Under the pieces are notes generated by a model, which worked only from the letters and a program-made list of their open reading frames with translations, was not told the DNA's origin and searched no databases. From Winogradskyella undariae (GTDB taxonomy: Bacteria; Bacteroidota; Bacteroidia; Flavobacteriales; Flavobacteriaceae), in NCBI RefSeq assembly GCF_013285155.1, contig NZ_JABTEL010000002.1, positions 420,560 through 484,559 on the forward strand: a DNA stretch of 64,000 nucleotides, read 5' to 3'. Shown here piece after piece: positions 1 to 8,922 of the stretch. The translations under genes were made by a program, and so were the position numbers. Each line of letters opens with the position of its first letter. The stretch's first letter is position 1.

Positions 1-1621
1 TGAGGATATTGCTTTGCCAGAACTCATGGATATTTCAGCTTATTTAACAGTTAAAATGTCTAGAGAGGGTGTTAAAGATCAAGTTGCTTTAATTGAAATT
101 TCATCAGCGATGGATCGTTTTGTCGTTTTGCCTAGTGATGGTGATGCTGACTATATTATTATGGTAGATGATATTCTAAGATATTGCTTAGACGATATTT
201 TTAATATTTTTGAATACGATAGTATAAGTGCTCACATGATAAAGATTACAAGAGATGGTGAGCTCGATTTTGATAGTGATTTAAGTAAGAGTTTTATAGA
301 TAAGCTTTCAGAAAGTGTTAAAGATAGACAAAGCGGAGCTCCTGTACGTTTTATCTATGATATGAGTATTGACCAGCGCACTTTAGATTTTCTATTAAAG
401 CACATGGCTATTGATGAAAAAGAAAGTATTATTCCTGGTGGACGCTATCATAATCGTAGAGATTACATGAGTTTTCCAAGTTTAGGTAGAACAGACTTGC
501 TCTACGATAAAATTAAGCCACTTCCGGTAAAAGGGCTTAGTTTAGAAGAAAGTATATTTAAAACGATTGCGACTAAAGATTATATGGTTTATACGCCTTA
601 TCATACTTTTTCTTATATCGTTAAGTTTCTAAGAGAAGCTGCTTTAGATCCAAAAGTAAAAACGATAAAAATAACTATATATAGGTTAGCTCAGATATCG
701 CATGTGGCCAGTTCTTTAATTAATGCTGCTAAAAATGGAAAAAAAGTAACTGTTTCTATTGAGCTTAGAGCACGTTTTGATGAAGAAGCAAATATTAATT
801 ATGCTGAGCAAATGCAAGATGAAGGTATAAAGATGCTTTTTGGTGTGCCAGGATTAAAGGTGCACAGTAAAATGTGTGTTATAGAGCGTGAGGAGAATGA
901 AAAATTAGTGAGATATGGATTTATAAGTACCGGTAACTTTAACGAGTCTACAGCTAAAATCTATACAGACTTTACATTAATGACTTCAGATGCAAAGATT
1001 TTAAAAGATGTAAATAAAGTATTCAATTTCTTTGAGGTCAATTATATTGTTAATCGATATAAGCACATCATCGCATCACCTCATTATACAAAAACTAAGA
1101 TATTTTCTTTAATAGATAAAGAAATAGAATGTGCTAAAAAAGGAAAACCAGCTTATATAAAACTAAAATTGAATAGCATTAGTAGCTATAAAATGATAGA
1201 TAAATTATATGAAGCGAGTAGAGCAGGTGTAAAAATTCAGATGATAGTTAGAGGTATTTGTTGTTTAGTGCCAGGTGTAAAAGGCATGAGTGAAAATATC
1301 GAAATCATAAGTATTATCGATAAATTTTTAGAACATACTAGATTGTATATCTTTTCTAATCATAATGACCCTAAAATTTATATTTCTTCAGCAGATTGGA
1401 TGACAAGAAATATTGATAATAGAGTAGAGGTTAGCTGTCCTATATACGATGAAGATATAAAGCAAGAACTTCTAGATTTATATAAAATTTGCTGGAATGA
1501 TAATGTTAAAGCAAGAATAATTGACGAAACCCAAAATAATACTTATCTTAGAAACGACAACCCAAAAATAAGGGCTCAATTTGAAACATATAAGTATTAT
1601 TTAAATAAATTAGAAGTGTAA
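1..1621 (+). CDS. ppk1: Polyphosphate kinase 1, 3' part (5' end outside window)
   Basis: Reversibly polymerises the gamma-phosphate of ATP into inorganic polyphosphate. The open frame runs in from the left edge (first full codon at position 2), so only about 540 of the usual ~690 residues are visible; the N-terminal domain is missing because of the window cut, not a mutation. Both catalytic histidines of the PLD-like halves are present: GVPGLKVHSK (His codon at 863) and FLEHTR (His codon at 1334), followed by the SSADWMTRN signature of the family. It stops 4 bases before the exopolyphosphatase start, so the two are almost certainly co-transcribed. Assignment to PPK1 rather than PPK2 is secure from these motifs. 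I see no internal frameshift. Confidence 0.95.
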   Translation, partial: EDIALPELMDISAYLTVKMSREGVKDQVALIEISSAMDRFVVLPSDGDADYIIMVDDILRYCLDDIFNIFEYDSISAHMIKITRDGELDFDSDLSKSFIDKLSESVKDRQSGAPVRFIYDMSIDQRTLDFLLKHMAIDEKESIIPGGRYHNRRDYMSFPSLGRTDLLYDKIKPLPVKGLSLEESIFKTIATKDYMVYTPYHTFSYIVKFLREAALDPKVKTIKITIYRLAQISHVASSLINAAKNGKKVTVSIELRARFDEEANINYAEQMQDEGIKMLFGVPGLKVHSKMCVIEREENEKLVRYGFISTGNFNESTAKIYTDFTLMTSDAKILKDVNKVFNFFEVNYIVNRYKHIIASPHYTKTKIFSLIDKEIECAKKGKPAYIKLKLNSISSYKMIDKLYEASRAGVKIQMIVRGICCLVPGVKGMSENIEIISIIDKFLEHTRLYIFSNHNDPKIYISSADWMTRNIDNRVEVSCPIYDEDIKQELLDLYKICWNDNVKARIIDETQNNTYLRNDNPKIRAQFETYKYYLNKLEV

Positions 1622-1625
1622 GAGG

Positions 1626-2531
1626 ATGTTGAAAATACAAAAATATGCAGCTATCGATATAGGTTCTAATGCTGTACGATTATTAATATCAAACATAATA
1701 GAACAAGGTGACGCCCCAGTAGTATTTAAGAAAAATTCATTAGTTCGTGTTCCTATTAGATTAGGAGCAGATGTATTTCTAAAAGGTGAAATATCAGAAT
1801 ATAACCAAGAAAGAATGTTAGATACCATGAAAGCGTTTAGTCTATTAATAAAATCACATGGTGTTGTGCGTTATAAAGCATGTGCAACTTCTGCAATGAG
1901 AGAAGCAAATAACAGTTCTCCATTAATTGAAAAAATATTAAAGACATCTGGTATTAGTATTGATGTTATTGAAGGAGAGGAAGAAGCTGCTATAATTGCT
2001 GCAACAGATTTGCAATCTTTTATAGACCCAGATAAAACGTATCTTTATGTAGATGTTGGTGGTGGTAGTACAGAATTTTCGGTGATACATAATGGAGATA
2101 AAAAAATATCTAGATCATTTAAAATAGGAACTGTAAGACTCTTAAATGATATTGTTAAAAATGAAACATGGCAAGAATTAGAAAGATGGATTAAAGGAAA
2201 CACCGGTCAGTATGATAAAATAGAATTAATTGGTTCTGGTGGTAACATTAATAAAATCTTTAAAATTTCAGGAAAAGCGATAGGTAAACCATTGACCTAT
2301 TTTTATTTAACGAGCTATTATAAAATGCTTCAAAATTATTCTTATGAAGAACGTATAACTGAGCTAAACTTAAATCAAGATAGAGCAGATGTTATTATTC
2401 CGGCGACAAGAATTTATTTGTCAGCCATGAAATGGAGTGGAGCAAAAGATATATATGTTCCAAAAATTGGACTTTCAGATGGGATAATAAAAAGTATGTA
2501 TTTTGAAACAGTTTCTAGTGTTACAGTCTAA
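1626..2531 (+). CDS. ppx: Exopolyphosphatase, Ppx/GppA family
   Basis: Hydrolyses terminal phosphates of polyphosphate (or pppGpp in the GppA branch). 301 residues, the short two-domain ASKHA-fold form without the C-terminal HD domain of E. coli Ppx. The N-terminal phosphate-1 motif AAIDIGSNAVRLLI (residues 8-21), the EGEEEA segment with the catalytic glutamate (about 117-122) and the DVGGGSTEFS phosphate-2 motif (about 144-153) are all readable. The ATG lies 4 bases after the ppk1 stop. Having polyphosphate-making and polyphosphate-degrading enzymes on one message is common in bacteria. Sequence alone cannot separate Ppx from GppA activity; the ppk1 linkage favours polyphosphate. Confidence 0.9.
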   Translation: MLKIQKYAAIDIGSNAVRLLISNIIEQGDAPVVFKKNSLVRVPIRLGADVFLKGEISEYNQERMLDTMKAFSLLIKSHGVVRYKACATSAMREANNSSPLIEKILKTSGISIDVIEGEEEAAIIAATDLQSFIDPDKTYLYVDVGGGSTEFSVIHNGDKKISRSFKIGTVRLLNDIVKNETWQELERWIKGNTGQYDKIELIGSGGNINKIFKISGKAIGKPLTYFYLTSYYKMLQNYSYEERITELNLNQDRADVIIPATRIYLSAMKWSGAKDIYVPKIGLSDGIIKSMYFETVSSVTV

Positions 2532-2637
2532 TTTTTAGCACAAAACGTTCCATTTACCCGATTTTTTTAATTGTATATCTATTAATTAATTAAGAGGCTC
2601 ATTATTTATATATATTAGTCCTCTCAAATTGAAAATT

Positions 2638-3168
2638 ATGAAAAAATATTTTATTGCCTTGTTATTTGTGTCTGTGACTTCTTTCGGAATGTCTCAAGAG
2701 ATTTTTTATGGAGTTAGAGGTGCTTTAAATGTGTCGAATCTAGATTTTGACCCTGATGCTAGTTTTGAAAACCAACACCGTAACGGTTTTGCTTTTGCTG
2801 GTTTTGTTGATTTTGGAATTACAGAAAATGTATCTTTATTAACAGAGTTACAATGGTCTGCAGAAGGAGGAAAGGATTCTGAATTAAGAGCAGATTATCT
2901 TAAGTTACCTATTCAATTAAGATTTTCACTTTCAGATAATCTTAAGGTTGGATTTGGTCCTCAGATAGCTTTAAAGACTTGGGAATATGAAGATAGTTTT
3001 TCTACATTCGTTTTTTCTGGTGTTGCCGGAGCAGAATATATGATTACTGATGAGTTATTCTTAGATGTTAGATATTATTACGGAATTACTAATATTTTAG
3101 ATGAAGACTTAACGAGTGTTGAAGCTAAAAATCATGTTTTACAATTTGGTTTTGGTATCAAAATTTAA
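2638..3168 (+). CDS. Small outer-membrane beta-barrel protein
   Basis: A 176-residue protein with an N-terminal signal peptide (MKKYFIALLFVSVTSFGMSQ, cleavage likely after the SQ) followed by alternating aromatic/glycine strands and a C-terminus ending in strand-like FGFGIKI, as in the outer-membrane beta-barrel (PorT/OmpA-barrel-like) families of Bacteroidota. I chose the ATG at 2638 rather than the upstream TTG at 2629 because the signal peptide starts there. It is separated by about 100 bases from ppx and followed by a strong terminator, so it is probably a single-gene unit. Specific function unknown; a structural or adhesion barrel is the best guess. Confidence 0.75.
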   Translation: MKKYFIALLFVSVTSFGMSQEIFYGVRGALNVSNLDFDPDASFENQHRNGFAFAGFVDFGITENVSLLTELQWSAEGGKDSELRADYLKLPIQLRFSLSDNLKVGFGPQIALKTWEYEDSFSTFVFSGVAGAEYMITDELFLDVRYYYGITNILDEDLTSVEAKNHVLQFGFGIKI

Positions 3169-3187
3169 AACTCTACTAAACACTATA

Positions 3188-3228
3188 AAAAAAAAGCCTT
3201 AACTTTTAAAGTTAAGGCTTTTTTTTAT
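3188..3228. terminator. Bidirectional intrinsic terminator
   Basis: Perfect 13-bp inverted repeat (3194-3206 with 3208-3220) flanked by an A-run on the left and a T-run on the right, sitting between the convergent barrel protein gene and miaE. It can end transcription from both sides. Confidence 0.85.
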
Positions 3229-3258
3229 GTTGTAAAATGATAGACTATAATATTGGTT

Positions 3259-3846
3259 TTATCCATGTATAGTTTCCTTATTACCTAAATTTTTCATTAT
3301 TTCAGCTTCAAAATCTAGTAAGTCCTCCCATTTTTGATCAACTTCAGCTCTATCACCGTATTTACGAGCAAAATTTAAAAACATTGTATAATGTCCGGCT
3401 TCGCTAATCATTAATTTTCTATAAAATTTAGCTAGTTTTTTGTCTTCTAATGCTTCCGATAGTAATCTGAAACGTTCGCAACTGCGAGCTTCTATTAATG
3501 CTGCATACAATAGTCTATGTACTAACTGGGTTGTTCTACTGCCTCCTTTAGGAAAGAATTGAATTAAAGCAATAACATAATCGTCTTTACGATCTCTACC
3601 AAGTGTCCAACCGTTTTCTAATATAAGATCATGCACCATTTTAAAATGGCTCATTTCTTCATTGACCAATTCTATCATTTCTTGTACGAGTTCTGTATAT
3701 TCAGGGAAACCTACAATTAATGAAATAGCTGTACTCGCAGCTTTTTGCTCGCAATAGGCATGATCGATTAAAATATCTTCGATGTTTTTTTCAACAATAT
3801 TAACCCATCTTGGATCCGTTGGTAATTTTAGTCCTAGCATAATCAT
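3259..3846 (-). CDS. miaE: tRNA-(ms2io6A)-hydroxylase
   Basis: Diiron mono-oxygenase that hydroxylates the isopentenyl group of ms2i6A at position 37 of tRNAs. 195 residues, the usual size. The iron-binding carboxylate/histidine pattern is visible in NEEMSHFKMVH (about 81-91), the EARSCERF segment (about 131-138) and SEAGHYTMF (about 166-174). The first ATG (3846) overlaps the stop of the upstream lipoprotein gene; the methionine two codons later (3840) is an equally plausible start giving MLGLKLP. Translational coupling with the upstream gene is likely. MiaA and MiaB, which make the substrate, are not in this window. Confidence 0.92.
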   Translation of the reverse strand: MIMLGLKLPTDPRWVNIVEKNIEDILIDHAYCEQKAASTAISLIVGFPEYTELVQEMIELVNEEMSHFKMVHDLILENGWTLGRDRKDDYVIALIQFFPKGGSRTTQLVHRLLYAALIEARSCERFRLLSEALEDKKLAKFYRKLMISEAGHYTMFLNFARKYGDRAEVDQKWEDLLDFEAEIMKNLGNKETIHG

Positions 3847-4427
3847 TTTACTTCAATTTGAACAATATTTGACTTTCCTTTACTATTTATAAATAGAGTG
3901 TGAGAGGCCGACTTATCTGACTCAGGAATAGCATATAAAATATCTATAACGACCATGTTTTTATAAGTGGGATCATCATTAACCTGAATAAATTTTAAAA
4001 TAGCTAATTTATCAAAATTATATAAATCTGATCCCTCAACTAAATTAGGGTTATAGTTAAAGGCTTTATTTACTTTTTCTTTATTAAAATTCTCTTGGTA
4101 AATTACCTTTTCATTTTTGGAGACGGTAATATCAAATTTGAAATTTCTATAGTATGTTTGGTAGTTAATAGTGTCTTTTATTTTAGAGAATAAAACGCTA
4201 TTAGACATATCTGTATAGGTTTTGATTTTTACGCGGTAACCGTTGCTTATTAAGGTATCTACTTCGTGTTCAAAATAAGTATCAGGGATAAAGACGTTAG
4301 TTTCTAGATTAACGGTTTTTTTAAATTCTTTTACACTTTCAGATAAAGCTTGAGATTTAGATTTTCTGTTTTCACAACTTGTAAAACCAATAACTATAAT
4401 TATTAAGAAGATTAAATAGTTTTTCAT
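3843..4427 (-). CDS. Hypothetical lipoprotein
   Basis: 194 residues starting with a lipoprotein signal peptide (hydrophobic IFLIIIVIG, lipobox FTSC with Cys19), so the mature protein is probably anchored in a membrane facing the periplasm. The rest is mixed alpha/beta with no motif that I recognise. It sits between dnaX (4 bases upstream) and miaE (4-base overlap) on the same strand and is therefore likely part of a dnaX-lipoprotein-miaE transcript. Function unknown. Confidence 0.8.
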   Translation of the reverse strand: MKNYLIFLIIIVIGFTSCENRKSKSQALSESVKEFKKTVNLETNVFIPDTYFEHEVDTLISNGYRVKIKTYTDMSNSVLFSKIKDTINYQTYYRNFKFDITVSKNEKVIYQENFNKEKVNKAFNYNPNLVEGSDLYNFDKLAILKFIQVNDDPTYKNMVVIDILYAIPESDKSASHTLFINSKGKSNIVQIEVK

Positions 4428-4431
4428 AGTA

Positions 4432-6153
4432 TTAAATGTCTAACCCAAATGTCTGTCTCAATATCTCAATATTTGGATTTTTTTCTTTTAGTTTTTCATA
4501 CTTTTCCTGAGGTGTGTATGCGAATTTTTTTGCAATTTCCTCATTAACTGTAATGTCTAATTTAAGATCGTAGTTAAGTAGTTTTTTCTTTATAAAAGAC
4601 ATTAAAGGAGATTCAGCTCGTTCTAATTCAATCTTATTTGTAGTATTAGAATACGTTAAATGAATGGTAGTGCCTTCTAATTTTGGATGATCCATTTGTA
4701 AAATGGATGCCATAATTTTTTCGCCTTTTTTATCCAATTGGTCCGTGTACTCTTTCCAAGCTACTGATAAGGCTTCTTGTGTTACGGGTTCTTTTGGTAA
4801 GTTATCTTCATCAATAACCACATCCATTTGACGTAGTTGGTGTTCTTTTTTTTCTCTTATACTTTTTAAAGAAAAACCTGAAGTACGTTTACTCGGTTGA
4901 TCTAGTGATATTTTAGGCGTAGGAGTTGGTGTAGCAACCGTTTCTTTTTTTTTAGCTGAAACTGCTGGTATCGTTTTTTGAGATTCAGAATGTTTAACTT
5001 CTGTAGGTTTTGGTTTTGAAACAGAAATAGGTGTAATACCCTTTGCTCTGAAATACGAAGGTGGAATTATGAAATGCTTAGAATTTTTTTTTTCTCCATC
5101 AAAAGTGATAGAGGCAAGTTGCATAAGTGTTAACTCAACGAGTAAGCGTTGATTTTTACTGGTCTTATATTTGAGATCGCAGTCATTGGCGAGCCGTATA
5201 CCTTCCATTAAAAACTCATGTGATGTTTTCTGAGATTGTTCCTGATATTTAAGACTGGTGTCTTCTCCAACTTCAAGTAAAGGAATCGTCACTGGGTTTT
5301 TGCAGACCATTAAGTCTCTAAAATGAGAAGCTAAACCAGCAATGTAATGATGCCCGTCAAATCCTTTAGAAAGAATAGTGTTGAATTGCACTAGTAATTC
5401 AGGAATCTTATTCTCTAAAATAAAATCCGTACTTGTAAAGTATGTTTCGTAATCTAATACGTTTAAGTTTTCTGTAACAGCTTGTCTGGTTAAATGTTTA
5501 CCAGAGAAACTTACAACACGATCAAAAATAGATAAAGCATCACGCATGGCACCATCTGCTTTTTGAGCAATAATATGCAATGCATCATCTTCAGCTTCAA
5601 TACCTTGTTCTTTTGCTATATATTTAAGATATTCTTTAGCGTCAGAAACCGTAATACGTTTAAAATCAAAAATCTGACAACGCGATAATATTGTTGGAAT
5701 GATTTTATGCTTTTCCGTTGTTGCTAAAATAAAAATACAATGTTTAGGAGGCTCTTCTAATGTCTTTAAAAAAGCATTAAAAGCTGCTTGAGACAACATG
5801 TGTACCTCATCAATAATATAAACTTTATATTTTCCTACTTGTGGAGGAATACGAACTTGGTCGGTTAAGCTTCTAATATCATCTACAGAGTTATTAGAGG
5901 CGGCATCGAGTTCAAATATATTAAAAGCAAAATCTTCATCTTCACTTGTATTGCCATCACTATTTATCATTTTAGACAAAATACGAGCACATGTTGTTTT
6001 ACCAACTCCTCTTGGTCCTGTAAATAATAAAGCTTGTGCTAAGTGATTGTTTTCAATAGCATTCAGTAAAGTATTAGTAATAGCTTGTTGGCCTACAACA
6101 TCCTTAAAGGTTTGTGGTCTGTATTTACGAGCCGATACTACAAAGTGTTCCAA
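4432..6153 (-). CDS. dnaX: DNA polymerase III subunit gamma/tau
   Basis: Clamp-loader ATPase of the replisome. 573 residues. Walker A GPRGVGKTT (about 46-54), Walker B DEVHMLS (about 114-120), sensor-1 ATTEKHKI and the SRC arginine-finger motif are present. The variable middle is Lys/Pro/Thr-rich (about 375-425), followed by a tau-like C-terminal region. Odd point: the stretch after CARIL, where most bacterial DnaX proteins carry a four-cysteine zinc module, is short and has no further cysteines (residues about 58-80). The reading frame is continuous, so this is a lineage-type deletion and not damage. I saw no A-rich slippery heptamer of the E. coli frameshift type, but I did not search for one exhaustively. 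Confidence 0.96.
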   Translation of the reverse strand: MEHFVVSARKYRPQTFKDVVGQQAITNTLLNAIENNHLAQALLFTGPRGVGKTTCARILSKMINSDGNTSEDEDFAFNIFELDAASNNSVDDIRSLTDQVRIPPQVGKYKVYIIDEVHMLSQAAFNAFLKTLEEPPKHCIFILATTEKHKIIPTILSRCQIFDFKRITVSDAKEYLKYIAKEQGIEAEDDALHIIAQKADGAMRDALSIFDRVVSFSGKHLTRQAVTENLNVLDYETYFTSTDFILENKIPELLVQFNTILSKGFDGHHYIAGLASHFRDLMVCKNPVTIPLLEVGEDTSLKYQEQSQKTSHEFLMEGIRLANDCDLKYKTSKNQRLLVELTLMQLASITFDGEKKNSKHFIIPPSYFRAKGITPISVSKPKPTEVKHSESQKTIPAVSAKKKETVATPTPTPKISLDQPSKRTSGFSLKSIREKKEHQLRQMDVVIDEDNLPKEPVTQEALSVAWKEYTDQLDKKGEKIMASILQMDHPKLEGTTIHLTYSNTTNKIELERAESPLMSFIKKKLLNYDLKLDITVNEEIAKKFAYTPQEKYEKLKEKNPNIEILRQTFGLDI

Positions 6154-6218
6154 TGCTTACTGAACTTATTTTACACCTTTCGGTGCTGTGAGATTAATTA
6201 TTTTTGAATACTGAATTA

Positions 6219-6226
6219 CAAATTTA
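6219..6226 (-). promoter_or_regulatory. Candidate dnaX promoter -7 box
   Basis: On the minus strand this reads TAAATTTG, matching the Bacteroidota -7 consensus TAnnTTTG. It would give a leader of about 60 bases before the dnaX ATG at 6153. No clear -33 TTG partner is visible, so confidence is modest. Confidence 0.35.
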
Positions 6227-6290
6227 AGAATAAGGAATTAAATGGTCTTTATAAGTCGTGAAATTTAATATGAGTTATTAACAATTTATG

Positions 6291-6298
6291 TATTTTTG
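6291..6298 (+). promoter_or_regulatory. rnpB promoter -7 box
   Basis: TATTTTTG matches TAnnTTTG. The predicted transcription start, about 7 bases downstream (near 6305), coincides with the start of the P1 helix of RNase P RNA, which supports both calls. Confidence 0.6.
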
Positions 6299-6302
6299 CA
6301 GG

Positions 6303-6636
6303 CTAGTAGATCGCCTTATCGATTCTAAATTTATTTAGGGTAGGAAAGTCCGAACACCATAGTGCAATCATAGTGGCTAACAGCCATCCATCGAAAGGTG
6401 AGGAAAAGTGCAGCAGAAAGTATGTACAGGTAATGCTGTAGTGAAACCAGGTAAACTCTATGTGGTGCAATGTCATGTATACTAACGTTTGAGCGTACAC
6501 GCGCGATTGTTAGAGGGTGGGCAGCTAAAGTTTGCTGGTAACAGTAAGCGTAGATAAATGATAAGGGCTTTTTTTTATTTTGAAATTTATTTCTTAAAAA
6601 GAAAAAGTACAGAATTCGGCTTATAGATTTACTTAA
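6303..6636 (+). ncRNA. rnpB: RNase P RNA, bacterial type A
   Basis: Catalytic RNA of ribonuclease P, which removes 5' leaders from tRNA precursors. The universal blocks are readable in order: AGGAAAGTCCG (P4 5' strand and CR-I, about 6341-6351), the GAAAGGTG and CAGAAAG region (about 6394-6420), the GAGGGTGGGCAG block (about 6513-6524) and ACAGAATTCGGCTTAT (P4 3' strand and CR-V, 6609-6624). The ends were set by a P1 helix pairing GTAGATC (6306-6312) with GATTTAC (6626-6632). It is followed directly by a strong terminator. Apparent open frames on the opposite strand here are artefacts of the RNA gene. Confidence 0.95.
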
Positions 6637-6640
6637 ACAA

Positions 6641-6678
6641 ACAAGCTTCATGTTTTTTTACATGAAGCTTTGTTTTTT
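6641..6678 (+). terminator. rnpB terminator
   Basis: Perfect 11-bp stem (6643-6653 with 6660-6670), loop of six T, then a T-rich tail. It lies directly after RNase P RNA and before the convergent rsmD. Confidence 0.85.
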
Positions 6679-6692
6679 ATATGTTATAAAGG

Positions 6693-7235
6693 TTAAGATT
6701 TATATTCAAAAAAACTGAACATATTACCACCGTAACTTTTTGAATAAGCATAATTTTCTAAATGACTTATGTCGGTATGTTTAGAATGTTCTACAACTAA
6801 TATACCCTCGTCTTCTAGTAATTCATTTTTGAACACTAATTCTGGAATCTTAGAAAAAGCTTCAACATCAAAATCATAAGGAGGATCTGCAAATATAATG
6901 GTATGCTTTAGTTTCGATTTTTCAAGAAACTTAAAGACATCACTTTTTATAGTGGTGATATTCATTTCAAAATCTTCTGCAGTTTCGTTAATAAATTTAA
7001 TACAACCAAAATGAGCATCAACAGCTGTGACTGTTTCTGTACCTCTTGAAGCAAACTCGTAACTAATATTACCAGTACCAGAGAAAAGATCTAAAACAGA
7101 AATGTCATCAAAATAATATTGATTATTTAGAATATTAAATAAGGCTTCTTTCGCCATATCTGTAGTTGGTCTTACAGGTAATTTTTTAGGAGCCGATATA
7201 CGTCTGCCTTTAAATAATCCAGAAATTATTCGCAT
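6693..7235 (-). CDS. rsmD: 16S rRNA (guanine966-N2)-methyltransferase
   Basis: SAM-dependent methyltransferase that modifies G966 of 16S rRNA during 30S assembly. 180 residues, usual length. The N-terminal MRIISGLFKGRRI and RPTTDMAKEALFNIL signatures, SAM-binding LDLFSGTGNIS (about 48-58) and catalytic ADPPYD (about 115-120) are all intact. The start overlaps the end of the upstream DUF3822 gene by 10 bases, which indicates coupling. The pairing of DUF3822 with rsmD is typical of Bacteroidota. Confidence 0.95.
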   Translation of the reverse strand: MRIISGLFKGRRISAPKKLPVRPTTDMAKEALFNILNNQYYFDDISVLDLFSGTGNISYEFASRGTETVTAVDAHFGCIKFINETAEDFEMNITTIKSDVFKFLEKSKLKHTIIFADPPYDFDVEAFSKIPELVFKNELLEDEGILVVEHSKHTDISHLENYAYSKSYGGNMFSFFEYKS

Positions 7236-8041
7236 TCAAAGGAATTTAAAATTAAAAAATATTGATATAAGTTGTTTTTGTCTATGCTGTCTGCTATTGA
7301 AAACGGATACTCTTTATTAATGAAGTTAACATATCTTACATAGTTATATAGTAAGTTATAAAGTTCATCTTCTAATTCTATATTACCAGATAATTCAATA
7401 GGTGTTGTCTCTGTATCTAGTTTTAATTGTTCAAAAACAAATAAGATATAATAAAGAAAATCTTCTTTACTATGATATTCAAAAACATTAAAGAGTTGAA
7501 GTTTATTGTTTTCTACAACAAGTAATTCAACTGTAGTTTTATTAATGTTAATGAAAACTATCGGTGTTTCTTCAGCTTTTACATTTTGTAAAATAGAATC
7601 TATTAGTATGCTTGAAGAATGTTTGTATTCAAATTCTCCAAAGGTGTCAAAAATATAATTATTGATATTTACGTAAGGTACATAAACATTTACGCTTTTA
7701 TTAAAAGGAATTTCGTCTTCTGTAATAAAATCGTTTCGTAATATTTTTGAATTAAATTTTAAATAATCGGCTTTATGGCTAGCGTCGTATAATTCTTCAG
7801 GAACTAATGTAGATAATTCATTTTGATGTATAACATATACAGCATTGAAGTCGTCTGAAAAAACAATGTTACTACTTAGTTCTGTTTTTAAATGACAGAG
7901 AACCTCGTCTGGAGTCTGTTTTTGCTCAAACGGAATCATTTTGAGAAACTCAATAGTATTTTGAGTTTTGTTTAGTATACAAAAAGAAAGCCCATTCAAA
8001 TTAATTTGAATGGACAGCTCTTTAATATTATTTATTTTCAA
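7226..8041 (-). CDS. DUF3822 family protein
   Basis: 271 residues with alternating strands and helices; the segment with short beta strands and an IVFININKTTVELLVVENN motif (about 180-195) resembles actin/ASKHA-type folds, but no catalytic motif is obvious. I recognise it as DUF3822 mainly from its fixed position before rsmD in Bacteroidota and from general sequence character. The start is 3 bases from the stop of the upstream membrane-protein gene, so these genes form one unit with rsmD. Function unknown. Confidence 0.7.
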   Translation of the reverse strand: MKINNIKELSIQINLNGLSFCILNKTQNTIEFLKMIPFEQKQTPDEVLCHLKTELSSNIVFSDDFNAVYVIHQNELSTLVPEELYDASHKADYLKFNSKILRNDFITEDEIPFNKSVNVYVPYVNINNYIFDTFGEFEYKHSSSILIDSILQNVKAEETPIVFININKTTVELLVVENNKLQLFNVFEYHSKEDFLYYILFVFEQLKLDTETTPIELSGNIELEDELYNLLYNYVRYVNFINKEYPFSIADSIDKNNLYQYFLILNSFECE

Positions 8042-8043
8042 AC

Positions 8044-8769
8044 TTATTCTTTATTTGTGTAACTTTTTGGCCAGTTTCCTTTAGTGAATACTTCATCCAT
8101 AGAACCTACTTTTAAAGAAGTTCCGTTAACACCATCTACAGATATTACTTGATTTTCTTTTTCTATTAAGTATGATTCTTGGCCATCTAAGATAACCGAT
8201 TTTTCTATACTTGCTTCAAAAACAGGGAATTCATCAATTTTGCCTGCTTTTAATGTAAATTTAGCACCTTCTTTACCAATACCAACATTCATCATTTTTT
8301 TGTAACGATCACTTCCCTTAAATAAAGAATCTTTAACAGAGTAGTAACTTAAGGTATCAATAAGTGTAAGTGTCTTCATTGTTTCAACACCTCCAAAAGC
8401 AGCAGTACGCTCTTCATCTAATACTAAAGTATCACGTCTTTGTGTAATTGGAACTTTACCAGTTTCAACAAATTTAATTAGAGTATCAAAGTTATCAGTG
8501 TAAGTTCCTTTAACATCTTTATATGCTAATTCAGAATCTCTAATATCAATAAGACGATCAATAACTACAGCAAAACGCTTTTCTTTCAATTGGTTAAATG
8601 CAATTTCTCTGTAAACAGACATGTAGGTGATATAACCTAGAAAAATAATTAAACACCATAATAATATGTTTAATACAGGTTTTATTTTCTTAGGAACAAA
8701 TTTGTCAATTAACCATACAATTCCTACGGTTAAAATTATAATAACTACAATTGCTATAATTACTTTCAT
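8044..8769 (-). CDS. Hypothetical protein with two N-terminal membrane segments
   Basis: 241 residues. Two hydrophobic segments (about 3-22 and 33-52) are separated by a lysine-rich turn, then comes a soluble domain of about 185 residues including a region with conserved-looking YKDVKGTYTDNFDTLIKFV, reminiscent of the pilin-like 'compare-and-measure' segments of small envelope proteins. With a short basic loop between the two helices, the large domain would be expected on the same side as the N-terminus. It is first in a minus-strand unit with DUF3822 and rsmD. No confident family. Confidence 0.7.
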   Translation of the reverse strand: MKVIIAIVVIIILTVGIVWLIDKFVPKKIKPVLNILLWCLIIFLGYITYMSVYREIAFNQLKEKRFAVVIDRLIDIRDSELAYKDVKGTYTDNFDTLIKFVETGKVPITQRRDTLVLDEERTAAFGGVETMKTLTLIDTLSYYSVKDSLFKGSDRYKKMMNVGIGKEGAKFTLKAGKIDEFPVFEASIEKSVILDGQESYLIEKENQVISVDGVNGTSLKVGSMDEVFTKGNWPKSYTNKE

Positions 8770-8922
8770 ACTAGTTTTATTTATTAGGTCTATCGCAAAT
8801 CTACAATTTTTTTTTGGTGCTAAAAACTATCTAAAAAAAAAAAAATAATAATTTTGAACTTAATTGATTTTGAGCTTAAAAAATAGAGAATAATATTACC
8901 TTGCTCTCTATATATATTATCT

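Noticed and set aside
1..1621. Ppk1 as a truncated pseudogene
   Set aside because: The missing N-terminus is due to the window edge: the frame is open from base 2 and both catalytic histidines are present.
6303..6651. Two minus-strand open frames of 65 and 106 codons
   Set aside because: They lie antisense to RNase P RNA, whose conserved blocks and P1 helix are clear; the frames have no plausible protein features.
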